Origin: Holophagales bacterium
GTDB taxonomy: Bacteria; Acidobacteriota; Thermoanaerobaculia; UBA5066
Length of the DNA stretch: 64,000 nucleotides
Direction of reading: 5' to 3'
Assembly: GCA_016716705.1 (NCBI GenBank)
Contig: JADJVF010000012.1
Span: 62,001 to 126,000 of the forward strand
The position numbers were made by a program, and so were the translations under genes. Each line of letters starts with the position of its first letter. The stretch's first letter is position 1. Under the pieces are notes generated by a model. It worked only from the letters and a program-made list of their open reading frames with translations, was not told the DNA's origin and did not search any database. Positions 1 to 8,745 of this stretch are shown here, piece after piece.

Positions 1-2
1 CG

Positions 3-215
3 CCCGACCCGCAGACCGACGTTTTCATCCTCCTTCGCCAGACGCTCGCACAGGCCTCGCCTGCCTGTCGGCGACTCATCCGGGCCCATTACCTCGAGGG
101 GAAGACCCTCAAGGAGACGGCCGAGGCTCTCTCCTACGCCTCGAGCAACGTCGTCTGGACCCTTCTGGACCGCTGCATCCGGCGCCTCCGCGCGGTCTTC
201 GGAGCGACCCGATGA
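3..215 (+). CDS. RNA polymerase sigma factor, C-terminal part (partial)
   Basis: The open frame enters from the left edge and gives the last 70 residues of a protein ending in a sigma-70 region 4-like segment: the stretch RAHYLEGKTLKETAEALSYA followed by a second helix and a basic tail (RCIRRLRAVFG). In ECF sigma factors this helix-turn-helix reads the -35 element. The stop overlaps the start of the next gene (ATGA), and that gene encodes an anti-sigma-type protein, the usual pairing. The 5' part lies outside the window, so family and length cannot be judged. Spacing within the HTH is slightly unusual for ECF factors, so a related sigma-like regulator is possible. Confidence 0.72.
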   Translation, partial: PDPQTDVFILLRQTLAQASPACRRLIRAHYLEGKTLKETAEALSYASSNVVWTLLDRCIRRLRAVFGATR

Positions 216-1630
216 CCGCGCCCCACCCGGACGACTTCACCCTTCTCGTTCTCCTCGAGGGAGAAATGTCGGAGATGGACGCCGCGCGACTGAAGCGGCA
301 CCTCTCCACCTGCCCGGCCTGCGCCTCGGCCTACCGGGAGATCGAGAAGCTCGACCGGACGCTCAAGACGACCCTCCCCACCCTCGAGGAAGCGCTGGCC
401 GAGCCCGAGCTCCCGGAGGGCGACCCCTTTCGCTGCCGTCCCGACTGCACCCGGCTCGGGCGGCGCCTGCCGCCCGCCGGTGACGAGGCCCTCCACGAAG
501 TGTTCGCGGCGACACGCGACGCCGCCGAGGTCAAGAGCCGCCTCCTGAGCGCGGCGGCTGCCCCGGAAGAGGATCTCCGCGAGGCCCTCTCCGCCCTCGA
601 CCTCCTCGCACTTCGCGACCGCTACGGCCTCGGCTACGCCCTCGACGACGCCCTCTACAACATGGTCGAAGGCCCCGCCCGCTGGGCCCGCTTCGGCCGT
701 GCCTCCGCCGACACCGTCCTCGCCGCCCGGGCCGACGGCCGAGCCCTCGACGCACCCGCCGAACGCGCCTATCCCCTCGACGACCTGCTGGGGCTATCCC
801 TCCTCGTCCAGGGCACCGCCTGCAACTGGACCGGCGAGTTCCTGAGGGGAGGCCGCGACCTCCGCCGCGCCTACGGCGCCTTCGCCCGAGGCTCCGTCTC
901 CGAACGGCGCCTCGCCTCCGTCGAGCTGGTGGAGGCCCAGCGGCGCGCCTTCCTCGACCGGGCCGAGGAGGCGCTGCACCTGGCGGACCGGGCGAGGGGG
1001 ACGTTTCAGGCGCTGGGGCTGGAGGACGAGGCGGCGAAGGCGGCGGCGGCCCACGCGATTGCCCTGTCGTACCTCGACCGGGATGAAGAGGCGCTGAAGG
1101 AGTTCCGCGAGGCCCTTCCGGTGCTCGCCAACCACGAGCGGTGGAGCAGCTATGTCGGAGTGCTGAACTGCCTCGGCTTCAGCGTTCTGCGCCTCTCCAG
1201 GGTCGACGAAGCCCGGCGCGAGTACGCGCGAGCCTTGCGGCAAGTGGGCCGAGAGGTACGTCCCGCCGTCCACTCCTTCATCCGGGCCAACCTCGCGAGG
1301 ACCCTCTTCGAAGGGGGGCGCTATTCCGATGCCGTCCGAGCCTTCGAATCCGCTGCGCGTCTCTTTTCAACGCAGGGCGCAAAAGGAGACGAGCTGGCGA
1401 TGCACCTCCTCCGAGTGGAAGCGCTCGTCCGGTCAGGAGAGTTCGAACGGGCCCGGCAGCTTCTCGGGAGCCTCGCCGGAGAGGTGAGAGCGCTCGAGGC
1501 CGTCGACCCGGAGCTTCTCGATTCCTTCGAAGCGGCCCTCGGGGGCGACCTTCCCGATATCGACCTCGTCGGGACTCTCCGAAACCAGGCCCAGGGGCAG
1601 ATCTCGGAGCGCCTCCGCCGGGCCGTCTGA
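212..1630 (+). CDS. Anti-sigma factor with zinc-finger and TPR-like repeats
   Basis: 472 residues. The N-terminus (about residues 25-45) has the HxxxCxxC pattern of the zf-HC2 anti-sigma domain (KRHLSTCPACASAYREI), which binds zinc and holds a partner sigma factor. From about residue 150 the protein is almost entirely alpha-helical with TPR-like pairs (for example LADRARGTFQALGLEDEAAKA and ALPVLANHERWSSYVGVLNCL). No transmembrane segment is evident, so this is a cytoplasmic regulator rather than the membrane-spanning type. It overlaps the upstream sigma-like gene by ATGA, implying translational coupling. The TPR part may sense a protein partner; that is inference. Confidence 0.75.
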   Translation: MTAPHPDDFTLLVLLEGEMSEMDAARLKRHLSTCPACASAYREIEKLDRTLKTTLPTLEEALAEPELPEGDPFRCRPDCTRLGRRLPPAGDEALHEVFAATRDAAEVKSRLLSAAAAPEEDLREALSALDLLALRDRYGLGYALDDALYNMVEGPARWARFGRASADTVLAARADGRALDAPAERAYPLDDLLGLSLLVQGTACNWTGEFLRGGRDLRRAYGAFARGSVSERRLASVELVEAQRRAFLDRAEEALHLADRARGTFQALGLEDEAAKAAAAHAIALSYLDRDEEALKEFREALPVLANHERWSSYVGVLNCLGFSVLRLSRVDEARREYARALRQVGREVRPAVHSFIRANLARTLFEGGRYSDAVRAFESAARLFSTQGAKGDELAMHLLRVEALVRSGEFERARQLLGSLAGEVRALEAVDPELLDSFEAALGGDLPDIDLVGTLRNQAQGQISERLRRAV

Positions 1631-1752
1631 AACTATTTTCGACGCGCCTGTAGGAAAAACGGCCTCCTCGCGCAGCTTAGGCGTAGAGACACTCCGGGGG
1701 GCGCTCCCCGACGTCTCCAGCGAAACCTCGAACGAAGCTGGAGGAGGCCGTC

Positions 1753-2051
1753 GTGAAAAGAACCGCCATTGCCGCTCTACTTGGCGTCGCCCTGCTCGCA
1801 GCGAACGGAGTGGCGAGCGCCGACCAGGACCCCGGTACCGAGACGCGGTGGGGATTCGCCCGGACAAGAGCTCGACCTCCTCGCCGCTCGATTTCGCCCG
1901 CTGGCTCGCTCGCCGCCTGAGCGAAGGGATGGCGTTTTCGATTCCGCTTCCCGACGTCCCGACGCCGAAGTCCGGCCCGGTACCGGAGCCTGGCCCGAAC
2001 GACGGCGACGCGGTATGCGTGCTGGAGCGGGGGCACTGCCCGATCCCCTGA
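1753..2051 (+). CDS. Small exported protein, frameshifted
   Basis: A GTG start at 1753, preceded by GGAGG, opens a clear signal peptide (KRTAIAALLGVALLAANGVASA, written from residue 2 to about 22 with the cleavage site after ASA). The frame then changes somewhere between about 1800 and 1848; the continuing frame reads IRPDKSSTSSPLDFARWLAR and ends with a Pro/Cys-containing tail at 2051. The intact product would be a secreted peptide of about 98 residues. Small exported proteins are common right after sigma/anti-sigma pairs and may be the regulated target. Function is unknown. The shift may be an assembly error. Confidence 0.45.
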
Positions 2052-2389
2052 TGAGCAGCAGTCATAGTTCGTCCGTTCTCCGCTCGGGCCGGGGGGCTCG
2101 GCGGGCCCGCCGCGGTCGGCGCCGCGCCCGGCGGGCGCGGGCGGGCGCGCCGGCCGCCCTCCCCCTGGGGGGGCCGGCCCCTCACCTCCCCCGTGCTCCG
2201 CGACGCGGGCGCGGCGCGCGGGCGCGCGCTCCTCGGACTGGGTCCCCATCCCGGGGGCGGGGCCCCGGCTCGCCCGCGAAGACGCGGCGGGCGCCCCGGG
2301 CCTGGGCGCGCGGCGGGTGGCGGGGCGTCTCGGCTCGGCCCCGCGCGGCGGCCCGCGGCCCGAAGCCGGTGGGGGAGCTCGGCTGCGTC
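2052..2389. other. Extremely GC-rich stretch without a recognisable gene
   Basis: About 340 bases of almost pure G and C with repeated ggcggg/cgcgcg words. All frames translate to Gly/Ala/Arg/Pro strings without recognisable domains. The right end may hold further eroded DUF499 sequence, since a recognisable part of that family begins immediately after it. It may also be a poor-quality assembly stretch. Confidence 0.4.
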
Positions 2390-3120
2390 ATGCCGGCGAG
2401 CCTCCGGCCGTCTTCGGTGACGCGTTGAGGCGCCTTGCCGCGGCGGCGACGTACCTCTACCAGGACGGCCCGCGCGTCTGGTACGCGACGCAGCCCACCG
2501 TGACCAAGCTCGCCGAGGATCGCGCCGAGCAGCTGAAGCGCGCGCCAGCCAAGATGGCCCAGGAGAAGGACGATCGCCTTCGGGCCGACCTCAGGAGGAG
2601 CTGGGACTTCTCGCGCATCCATCCGCTCCTTCGGACGGGCGCCGACGCCCCCGACGACCTCGAGGCCTGACCCGTCGTCCTCCCCGCCGAGCAGCCCTCG
2701 GCTACGGCAAGGAAGCCGGAAGCGCGGCCGAGATCGCGGCGAAGGCGATCCTCGCGTCCTGCAGGAACGCGCCGCGCCTCCTCCAGAACACCCATGTCTT
2801 CCTCGTGGCCGACAACGACCGCCTGCAGGACCTCGATGAGGTGCTCCGGAAGTTCCTGGCCTGGGAGTCGATCCTCGGGAGAAGAAGGCCCTCAACCTCG
2901 ACCCGCACCAGGTGCGGCAGGCCGAGATGCAGAAGCAGGCGGCCGACGGAGCCGTGGCGGCCCGCCTCCCCAAGACCTACCAGTGGCTCCTCGCGCCCGG
3001 GCAGACGAACCCCCAGGCGCCCGTGCAATGGGAGGCCGTGCGCCTCTCCGGCACCGACGCCCTCGCCGTCCGCGCGAGCAAGAAGCTCCGGGCGACAGTG
3101 GCTGCAGAGACGGGGCAAGC
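2390..3120 (+). pseudogene. DUF499-domain protein remnant (phage-defence-associated family)
   Basis: Three consecutive frames together spell a stretch typical of large DUF499 ATPase-like proteins: AVFGDALRRLAAAATYLYQD, then RVWYATQPTVTKLAEDRAEQ (about 2440-2550), then an AKAILASCRNAPRLL / RLQDLDEVLRKFLAWESIL block (2740-2878), then ALNLDPHQVRQAEMQKQAAD and LPKTYQWLLAPGQTNPQAPV, ending in RLSGTDALAVRASKKLR. The frame changes near 2670 and 2878 and the beginning and end of the family are missing. From memory, DUF499 proteins sit beside DUF1156 methylases and helicases in anti-phage islands; none of those partners is here. I read this as a decayed defence gene. Confidence 0.68.
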
Positions 3121-3121
3121 T

Positions 3122-3656
3122 TTAGGCCGGAGGGCGGATGGCTTTCGCTTTAGCGAGGTCTGGAGTAGGTCCCAACACCCCGATTCGGAGGTCAGGTCCG
3201 TTCGGACGACGTAGCTCCATTGCGATCGGCGGGGACCGGTAGACGGCGGTAGCGGACATGAGAATCAAGCGACTCGCGACTCTATACCGATGGTCGGGCC
3301 GCTCAAGCGCGACCGTCAGGTCCGCCCAGCAGAGCGCGGTCGACCTCCACAAGAACCACGTTCGCGCAAGGCCTCCCAGTCCACGAGCGACGCGACCGTC
3401 ATCAGGGGCGGTCAGGACAACAGGCTTGCGATCGCCAGCGGCGGCGGAAGCGCGCAGGATGCCTTCCCGGCGGGGCAATCGTCCTCGCGGTGTCGCCGGC
3501 CTGCGTTGCGTCCGAAATTGCGGCGCCCGGCGTAGAAGTGGAAGGGCCGCTGGTATGAGCCGCCGATGCGTGTTGGACACGGGCAGCGCGCCAGCATTGG
3601 TCTTGCCTGCGCCGTCGTGCCCGTCGACACCGAAGACGCCGAACATCGAGATCATG
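3122..3656 (-). pseudogene. P-loop nucleotide-kinase-like protein, multiply frameshifted
   Basis: The start ATG overlaps the stop of the upstream gene (ATGA at 3656-3652). The first residues are MISMFGVFGVDGHDGAGKT, a Walker A motif in the form used by thymidylate-kinase-like and related P-loop kinases (GxDGxxGAGKT). Directly afterwards the frame breaks: GGSYQRPFHFYAGRRNF lies in another frame and VVLVEVDRALL in a third, so no full product can be read down to about 3122. The translational overlap shows it is the last gene of the operon that begins at 8495. Substrate cannot be named; a (deoxy)nucleotide is the natural guess. Confidence 0.45.
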
Positions 3657-3982
3657 TGAACGGATGCAGCGTTACCATGCCCTGGTCGTCGCGGAGCTCG
3701 ACCCAATAGTGGCGACCGACGCCCGTCTGGAGGACGGACCGCGCTTCCTCTCCGAGCTCGAGCTGCCCGCCTGGGGACACGCGGAAGCCTCCTGTCACTC
3801 CGGCGAGGGCCAGCGTGACCGCGCCCTTGTCGACCGCGACCGTGACACGGGCGCCGCGGCCCTTCATCATCTTGAGCGACTTCCGAGCGGCAACGGGGAG
3901 CGTCACGATGCCTCGGGGACATCTTCAGCCGCCGGTTTCTCACGGCGTCGGGCCTCTCGACCGCTTTCTTGTAGTCCGTCAT
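3652..3982 (-). CDS. AbrB-like small protein, one frameshift
   Basis: An ATG at 3982 behind a purine-rich ribosome site (GGGAGAGAGCC) starts MTDYKKAVERPDAVRNRRLK; one indel near 3905 joins it to the frame reading GIVTLPVAARKSLKM, a pattern like the swapped-hairpin AbrB/SpoVT DNA-binding fold (G-x-hydrophobic-T-L-P-x-x-x-R-x-x-L). The remaining 60 residues are rich in beta-strand residues and end at HPFT. Intact length would be about 109 residues. It overlaps genes on both sides. It could be the operon's own repressor or an antitoxin-like protein, but the family match rests on one motif. Confidence 0.4.
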
Positions 3983-5041
3983 GGCTCTCTCCCTTCTCGG
4001 TCCCTTCCGGAGTCCTCGGATGGGACTCCCGCCAAATACGAGCTGATGCAGGCGCCTATAGCGAGTCAGTACCTCGTCGGGAGGCCCCCCGCTTCGCCAG
4101 GCGTCCTTGTCCAGGGCTTCCGCCTCGGCCGAGGCCTGGCTCCGGACCCGCATGCAATCGGGGCTGATCTCGCCATAGATGACGCGACCGGTGCGGTCAA
4201 TGAAGAAGCAGATGTCGATCAGCCGCAAGCCGGCCTGCGCGAACCGTCTCTCGAGCCACTCGAACGCGTCGCGGGCGAGTCGCTTGGCGACAGTGACGTC
4301 GTCATCCGATCTCCCGCGTAATCATCGGATGAGGCTCGTCCGCCAGCCGGTGGCCCTCTCGTCGGTCATCGGATTCCGCCAATCGAAAAGCAAGCCACCG
4401 GCCGCTCGGAACCGTGACCATCGTTCAAGCGGCGTTCCGCTATGGGAGGTCGGGTGCCGCTCGCGGTAGTGGTAGCGGTGCAGCGGTGACCCGATATGGA
4501 AGCGCGCTTCACCTGACCTCGAGGTTGCAGCTCTCCACGACCTCCTCCGCCAGCAGGGGCCCGCGGGCGTTTCGCCGAGAGGCCCAGAAGGCGGTCGCCA
4601 GTGGGACGCTCGGGACGGGCCGCCATCTGCCGGAACACCTCTGCCGAGAAGCGGGCTCCGGACCTCATCGGAGCCGGGCACCACGCCGTATCGGTTGTAC
4701 GTAAAAGAATAGACGGACGGCAGCAACCGGGCGGGGGCGATTCGTGGCGTCAGCAGGCGGATCTCCTTGCTGGCTCCGCGCACAAGGAGCGGCAGGCTGG
4801 CGAAGTCGACCTGAACGCCCCCGAGGACCTGCTCCAGGATGGAGAAGTGCGTCTGCTGCAAGTCGATGAGAATGGGCTCACCCGACGGCCCGCGGAGAGC
4901 GAGTCGATCACGCTCCCGGCACCGACCCTCCGAGACCTGCAGCTGCAAGTCCTGGCAGGCGGCCAGGACGTACCGCAGCGCGGGAGCCGTCGAGCCGGAC
5001 GCAGGCGCGGGGACCCTTGCCTGTACTCTGCTCAGGGGCAT
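3979..5041 (-). CDS. SAICAR-synthetase (PurC)-like protein, frameshifted
   Basis: Several frames must be joined. In order they read: SKEIRLLTPRIAPARLLPSVYSFTYNRYGVVPGSDEVR (given here only as the key pieces SKEIRLL, YSFTYNRYG and VVPGSDE), ARFSAEVFRQMA, HIGSPLHRYHYRERHPTS, TPLERWSRF, then VTVAKRLARDAFEWLERRFA, GLRLIDICFFIDRTGRVIYG, EISPDC and LDKDAWR. The layout resembles phosphoribosylaminoimidazole-succinocarboxamide synthase, whose C-terminal part has an L-x-D-x-K/F-E-F-G strand pair and a DxxR loop, but residues differ enough that another substrate is likely. Its start lies inside the end of the upstream nucleotidyltransferase-like gene. No other purine genes are nearby. Confidence 0.45.
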
Positions 5042-6364
5042 CTCGTAACCAGCTCGGCCCGTTCGTTCAAGGCCGCCAACACCCTTCCCGTCGAGGTGCG
5101 GACGCGGCCAGCGCGGAAGCCACGTCGCCAGCCAGCAGCGCCACTAGTCACGGCATCGAAATCGAAGTTCAAGTCCATCCAGGTCTGCACTCGCTCCTGG
5201 GCCAGCGCTCGCCGAGCGCCCCAAGAGCCCTTCGCGATGTTTTGCGGAATCTTGACGAAGTACTCGTAGAGGTTGCCGATCGTCTCCGTCATCTGCGGCG
5301 GCCTCTCCCAACGCCCGGCTCAGCATTCCGAGCTGCTGCCTTGCCGCACGACTCAAAGCCGAAGTTCCGCGAGGGAGACTGGCTTCCGGACCGCTGGCGC
5401 GGCGCCCCCAGAGGCACAGCCCATAGTCCTTGAGGTTGTCACCTGAAAGGCGCTGCATCGCGATCAGCTCGTCGCTCGCGTAGACGCCGACGTTGATCTC
5501 CTTGCCGCGCCACCGGGGGGCATTCGCCCCGCAAGCCTGCAAAGGAGCCCCTCGGCATCTGCCGCGACCAGCAGCACGTCGTAGTCGGCGAAGCTGGAAC
5601 TTTGAGAGGCTCGAACCGTAGGCGATGACGGCTTGAAGGTCAGGGCCGCACACCTCACACAGCTCGGGGACGAATCCGAACCGATCCGCCAGGTCTTCCG
5701 GCAACGCGGACGCAGACATCTGCTCGACTTCTCCCGCTCCAACGTCGGACTCGGGCGCGATCAGGGTCCAAGCAGCCAGGAACTGCCGGCGGAGCGCAAG
5801 CAACCGCTCGACGTCGCTGGCGCCGGTATCGGCCACGAGCTCTCGGACGCGTGCGGAGGTCCAACGTGGACAGCTCGGGAGCGGCGTACCGGCACGTGCC
5901 AGCAGCCCGGCCTCCCAGAGATGATCGTACTTGCTCGCCATGGTCCGGGGAATGCCGGACTGGACGATCGCGGCGGACAGGGTGACGCCAGCGAGGAACA
6001 ACGTCGACTGCAGGCGGAAACGGGCGAGATCCTCTGTACGCGGCGCGTCCGCCGGCCAGCGGCAGTAGACCCGTGGCGTGCCGTCTCGCTCCGCGTCGGT
6101 AGCGGCGAAGAACCGGGGATGGAACAGCGAAGACCAGGCGAGGAGCGCCGGCGGAATGACTACGGGGTTCGGCAGTGCCTCCCGATGCGTCCACCGATGC
6201 AACGCCACCAACCCGGCGGCGCTCGGCTCATGCCCGGGTAGCAGGTACGTCAAGCGGTAGGAGACGCCGCGCCAAGTCGGTGGCCGCCTCGACGTGGAGC
6301 CGGCAGCCGCTGCCCACAGTGTGCCGGAGGTTCGTGGTGTTCCGCGCTGCGTGTCTCCGTCCAT
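5032..6364 (-). CDS. Nucleotidyltransferase-like protein, frameshifted
   Basis: The first roughly 260 residues are in one frame from ATG 6364 (MDGDTQRGTPRTSGTLW...). They include a helical region of unknown type (LFHPRFFAATDAERDG, YDHLWEAGLLARAG). At about residue 250 comes VIAYGSSLS, then after a frame change ADYDVLLVAAD: together these form the GS(x)n-DxD signature of nucleotidyltransferase-fold enzymes. Later pieces, EINVGVYASDELIAMQRLSG and NLYEYFVKIPQNIAKGSW, lie in two further frames, ending at 5032 inside the next gene. The C-terminal pieces look like the helical partner domain of minimal nucleotidyltransferases. Substrate unknown. Confidence 0.5.
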
Positions 6365-6392
6365 CAGAGGAGCCCCAAGACCCGCGGGCGCA

Positions 6393-6779
6393 TCACGGCT
6401 TTGGCAGACCCAGCCGGAGGCTCTCCGGGTAGTCCCACACCTTGTCGTCCAGCGCGATCCGGAAGTCCTCTGAGTGCGCCCGCATCCAGGCCTTGGCCAC
6501 CTCGTCTTGAACCGCCGGCAGCGATTTCGAGAGGCCAATCGGCGCCCGCCTCGCAGCGACTTCGCGCATGCAGACGACCAACTCGCAATAGATCATGTCT
6601 AGAATCGTACCCAGAACGCTGCCGTCCCGAAAGTTGACCGGCGTGCCCTGAAGGAGGACGTAGAAGCTCTTTCCGTTCGGCTGGGTGAACCTCCACACGA
6701 GATCCGAGAACCTCTCGACGCGGCAGGAGCTTTCGAAATCCGCGAGCGCGAACTCGATGGCCTTCGAGCTCGCGCTCAC
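6393..6779 (-). CDS. Unknown 128-residue protein
   Basis: An intact frame in the middle of the broken operon. The GTG start overlaps the stop of the SAHH-like gene (GTGA), and the stop is 28 bases before the nucleotidyltransferase-like start. The protein is mixed alpha/beta (for example VWRFTQPNGKSFYVLLQGTP) with two Cys in a helical stretch (CELVVCMREVAARR) and no signal peptide or membrane segment. I do not recognise the family. Its strict coupling to both neighbours suggests it is part of the same pathway or complex. Confidence 0.55.
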   Translation of the reverse strand: MSASSKAIEFALADFESSCRVERFSDLVWRFTQPNGKSFYVLLQGTPVNFRDGSVLGTILDMIYCELVVCMREVAARRAPIGLSKSLPAVQDEVAKAWMRAHSEDFRIALDDKVWDYPESLRLGLPKP

Positions 6780-7624
6780 CGGATGGCGCCTTCCCGGAGG
6801 AAGGGAATGTCGACCAGACGTATCGACGCGTCTGACCGGTGCAGCCTATGACGAGCTCGGAGTCCGGAAGAAGGTCGCAGCGGTTTAGGAAAAAACCCTT
6901 CCCTTCGCGCTCATGTCTTTCGCCGGGTTGATGTCGTAAACCGAGACACCACCGCTTCACGGCCCTTCAGAGCGACAGCGGTCGACCGGCCGATCTTGCC
7001 GAAACCGATGACGGCGCAGCGCAGACCCTGGCAGACGCCGCGAAGTCCTCTCTGAGGACGCGCTCGATGCTGAACAGGACGGCATCGCCGATGATCGAAT
7101 CCTCAACCCCTTTGAGAGGGCTCTGTGCCATGGACAAGACAGGAATCGGGTGCGGACCGGTGCTCTCGTAGAGCCAGTGTCCGTTGTTGGTGTCTTCGAC
7201 CACGCCCAGGAAGTTGGGGAACCGCGCCCGAGCAGCGCCGACGCCCGCGCCAGTATCCGCCGACCTCCTGAACGACGAGGTCCGAGGAGGATTCGGTCAG
7301 GCCGCGGTCACGTGTCGTTCCGATTCGAGAAAACGTGTCGGGTATCGAAACCGGCACGACGACGTGGAAGCCTTTGTCGCGGAGAGCCAATACGGCGGCA
7401 GGAGACGCGGAATAGGGGATGGCGACGACCCGCGCCACCGGAAGACGCTGTGAACGGCCTCGATGTAGGCGATGGCCGTCTGGAGAACGTGCGTGATCAG
7501 TATGCAGCGTGGGCGCTGCGGGCGCGACCGTCGACAGGAGCGAGTGGAGAGCCGGTAGTTCCGCTCCGAACTTGGGAGGCGCGCCTGCGGCGAGGGTAGC
7601 AAGCCTGGGCGTTGCGAGTCGCAT
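6776..7624 (-). CDS. S-adenosylhomocysteine-hydrolase-like NAD-binding protein, frameshifted
   Basis: ATG 7624 lies just after the stop of the HAD gene. Joined frames give VVAIPYSASPAAVLALRDKG, then VEDTNNGHWLYES, then CAVIGFGKIGRSTAVALKG (Rossmann GxGxxG) followed by VSVYDINPAKDMSAKG and LLPDSELVIGCTGQT, finishing VDIPFLREGAIR. This order (an alpha/beta lobe, the GFGKIG dinucleotide-binding motif, then a CTG strand) is that of the C-terminal NAD domain of adenosylhomocysteinase, but the total is only about 280 residues against about 430 for the true enzyme, so the substrate domain is reduced or replaced. At least three indels are needed. It probably acts on a nucleoside-like substrate with NAD as bound cofactor. 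Confidence 0.5.
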
Positions 7625-7630
7625 GAGGGC

Positions 7631-8495
7631 TCAGAACCCCTGAACCTGTGAGAGCTTCTTCGCGAGCTGCTCGGCGTCTGGCAGGGTGGAGTCGTGCCCG
7701 TAAGGGCAGCTTCCGAGAGCCGTATAGCGCGGTTCGGGAGGAGGATCCACTTGGTGCCCCACCTATTCACGTGACTGTTCGCGAGGATCTTCCGATTCGA
7801 AGGTGTGTCCTTCGAGCCGGTTACGAAGTCGCCGATGTCGTCTCCGATGAGAAGGAGGATTCGGTAGTCATTGGCCACGAACGCGCGCCGTGCGGTCTTG
7901 TCCGACGAGGTCCAGCCACTTTCTCACCCCTGGTTAGCACGGTGTCGGGAGTGGACGGTAAAACTACCGGGAGGCCTTCGAGTGTGGCGCGTGTGTCAGC
8001 TTCCTGCGTGCTCGGGCGGTTAGTGATGTAGAAGAGGGTGACGCCTTTCGCGGCCGCGTACTCCAGGAAGTCGCGAGCTCCCGGGACCTCAACCGCCGCA
8101 TGCAGCTTGGTCCAGCTAGTCCACGCGGCGTCATCGTAGCCGCTCCGATCGTTCACGAGGCGGCCCTGAAAGCGCGAGTTGTCGAGGACGGTCTCGTCCA
8201 AGTCCAGGACGACGGCCGTGGGAAGCCCCTGATAGCTTCCGGTTTGCTCGACCGCGGCCGTCCACGACTGGTCGGCGAGCGCGGCGGCGAGTGCGCCTCG
8301 CGCCTGAGCATAGGCGACCCTGCAGAGGATCTCGTACTCGGCTGCCGTCTGCATAAAGAGCGCGCCGTTGAGGCGCTCGTGCGTGTCGCGTAGGGCTGAC
8401 GACTTTGTAGCGGCCTCTTGAACGGAAGTCGTCGCGCAGGCGGTGTGTAGCAGGGACGTTGCGACCAAGATCGCGCCGCACTTGAAGACATGCAT
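7631..8495 (-). CDS. Acid phosphatase, e(P4)/HAD class B-like lipoprotein, frameshifted
   Basis: Starts MHVFKCGAILVATSLLHTAC, a lipoprotein signal with lipobox ending at Cys20. The body matches the e(P4) outer-membrane nucleotidase/acid-phosphatase family: ALFMQTAAEYEILCRVAYAQ, then the HAD nucleophile motif AVVLDLDETVLDN near residue 95, and GVTLFYITNRP. An indel near 7935 shifts the frame to NDYRILLLIGDDIGDF, the second acidic HAD motif, and on to WGTKWILLPN. Family members remove phosphate from nucleotides such as NMN at the cell surface. It is first in the seven-gene operon, which is odd because the next products look cytosolic. Confidence 0.7.
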
Positions 8496-8630
8496 GGTAC
8501 GAACTCCTCTCTTCGCGGAGCTGAATGTGGTGTTCGACGATCAGATCGGGCTGCTTCTCGATGTGTCCGCGCACGTCGATAAGGTCGCCCGCAGTGGCCG
8601 TACTGTCAACGGTTTCGAACCGGTCTTTTC

Positions 8631-8745
8631 AGCAGCCTGTTAGAGCACGGATAGTTTCCTGTGCCGGGTCACCCCGGTGCGAAGCCTTCGAGCCTCTCGA
8701 TGGAAGTCCGCTGCATGCCGGGGTTAGGCCCCGCGGATTCACATA
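8631..8745. other. Junction region: possible insertion-sequence end and half attC
   Basis: Between the HAD gene start and the IS30 element there is no gene. At 8629-8645 is a TTTTCAGCAGCCTGTTAG word that resembles the ends of some common insertion sequences (from memory, not proven). A half attC follows at 8706-8729. The stretch therefore looks like a rearrangement boundary between the nucleotide-enzyme operon and the integron array. Confidence 0.35.
8706..8729 (-). repeat. attC half site A (integron recombination site)
   Basis: On the minus strand this reads GCCTAACCCCGGCATGCAGCGGAC, the R'' core (GCCTAAC) and left arm of an attC site, almost the same as the corresponding half of the complete site at 11846-11902. 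The complementary right half with a GTTRRRY core is not found further along the minus strand, so the array is truncated here. Confidence 0.55.

Noticed and set aside
8604..8625. Second T-arm-like word (CGGTTTCGAACCG)
   Set aside because: No cloverleaf around it; considered as a tRNA 3' fragment at an integration site but without support.
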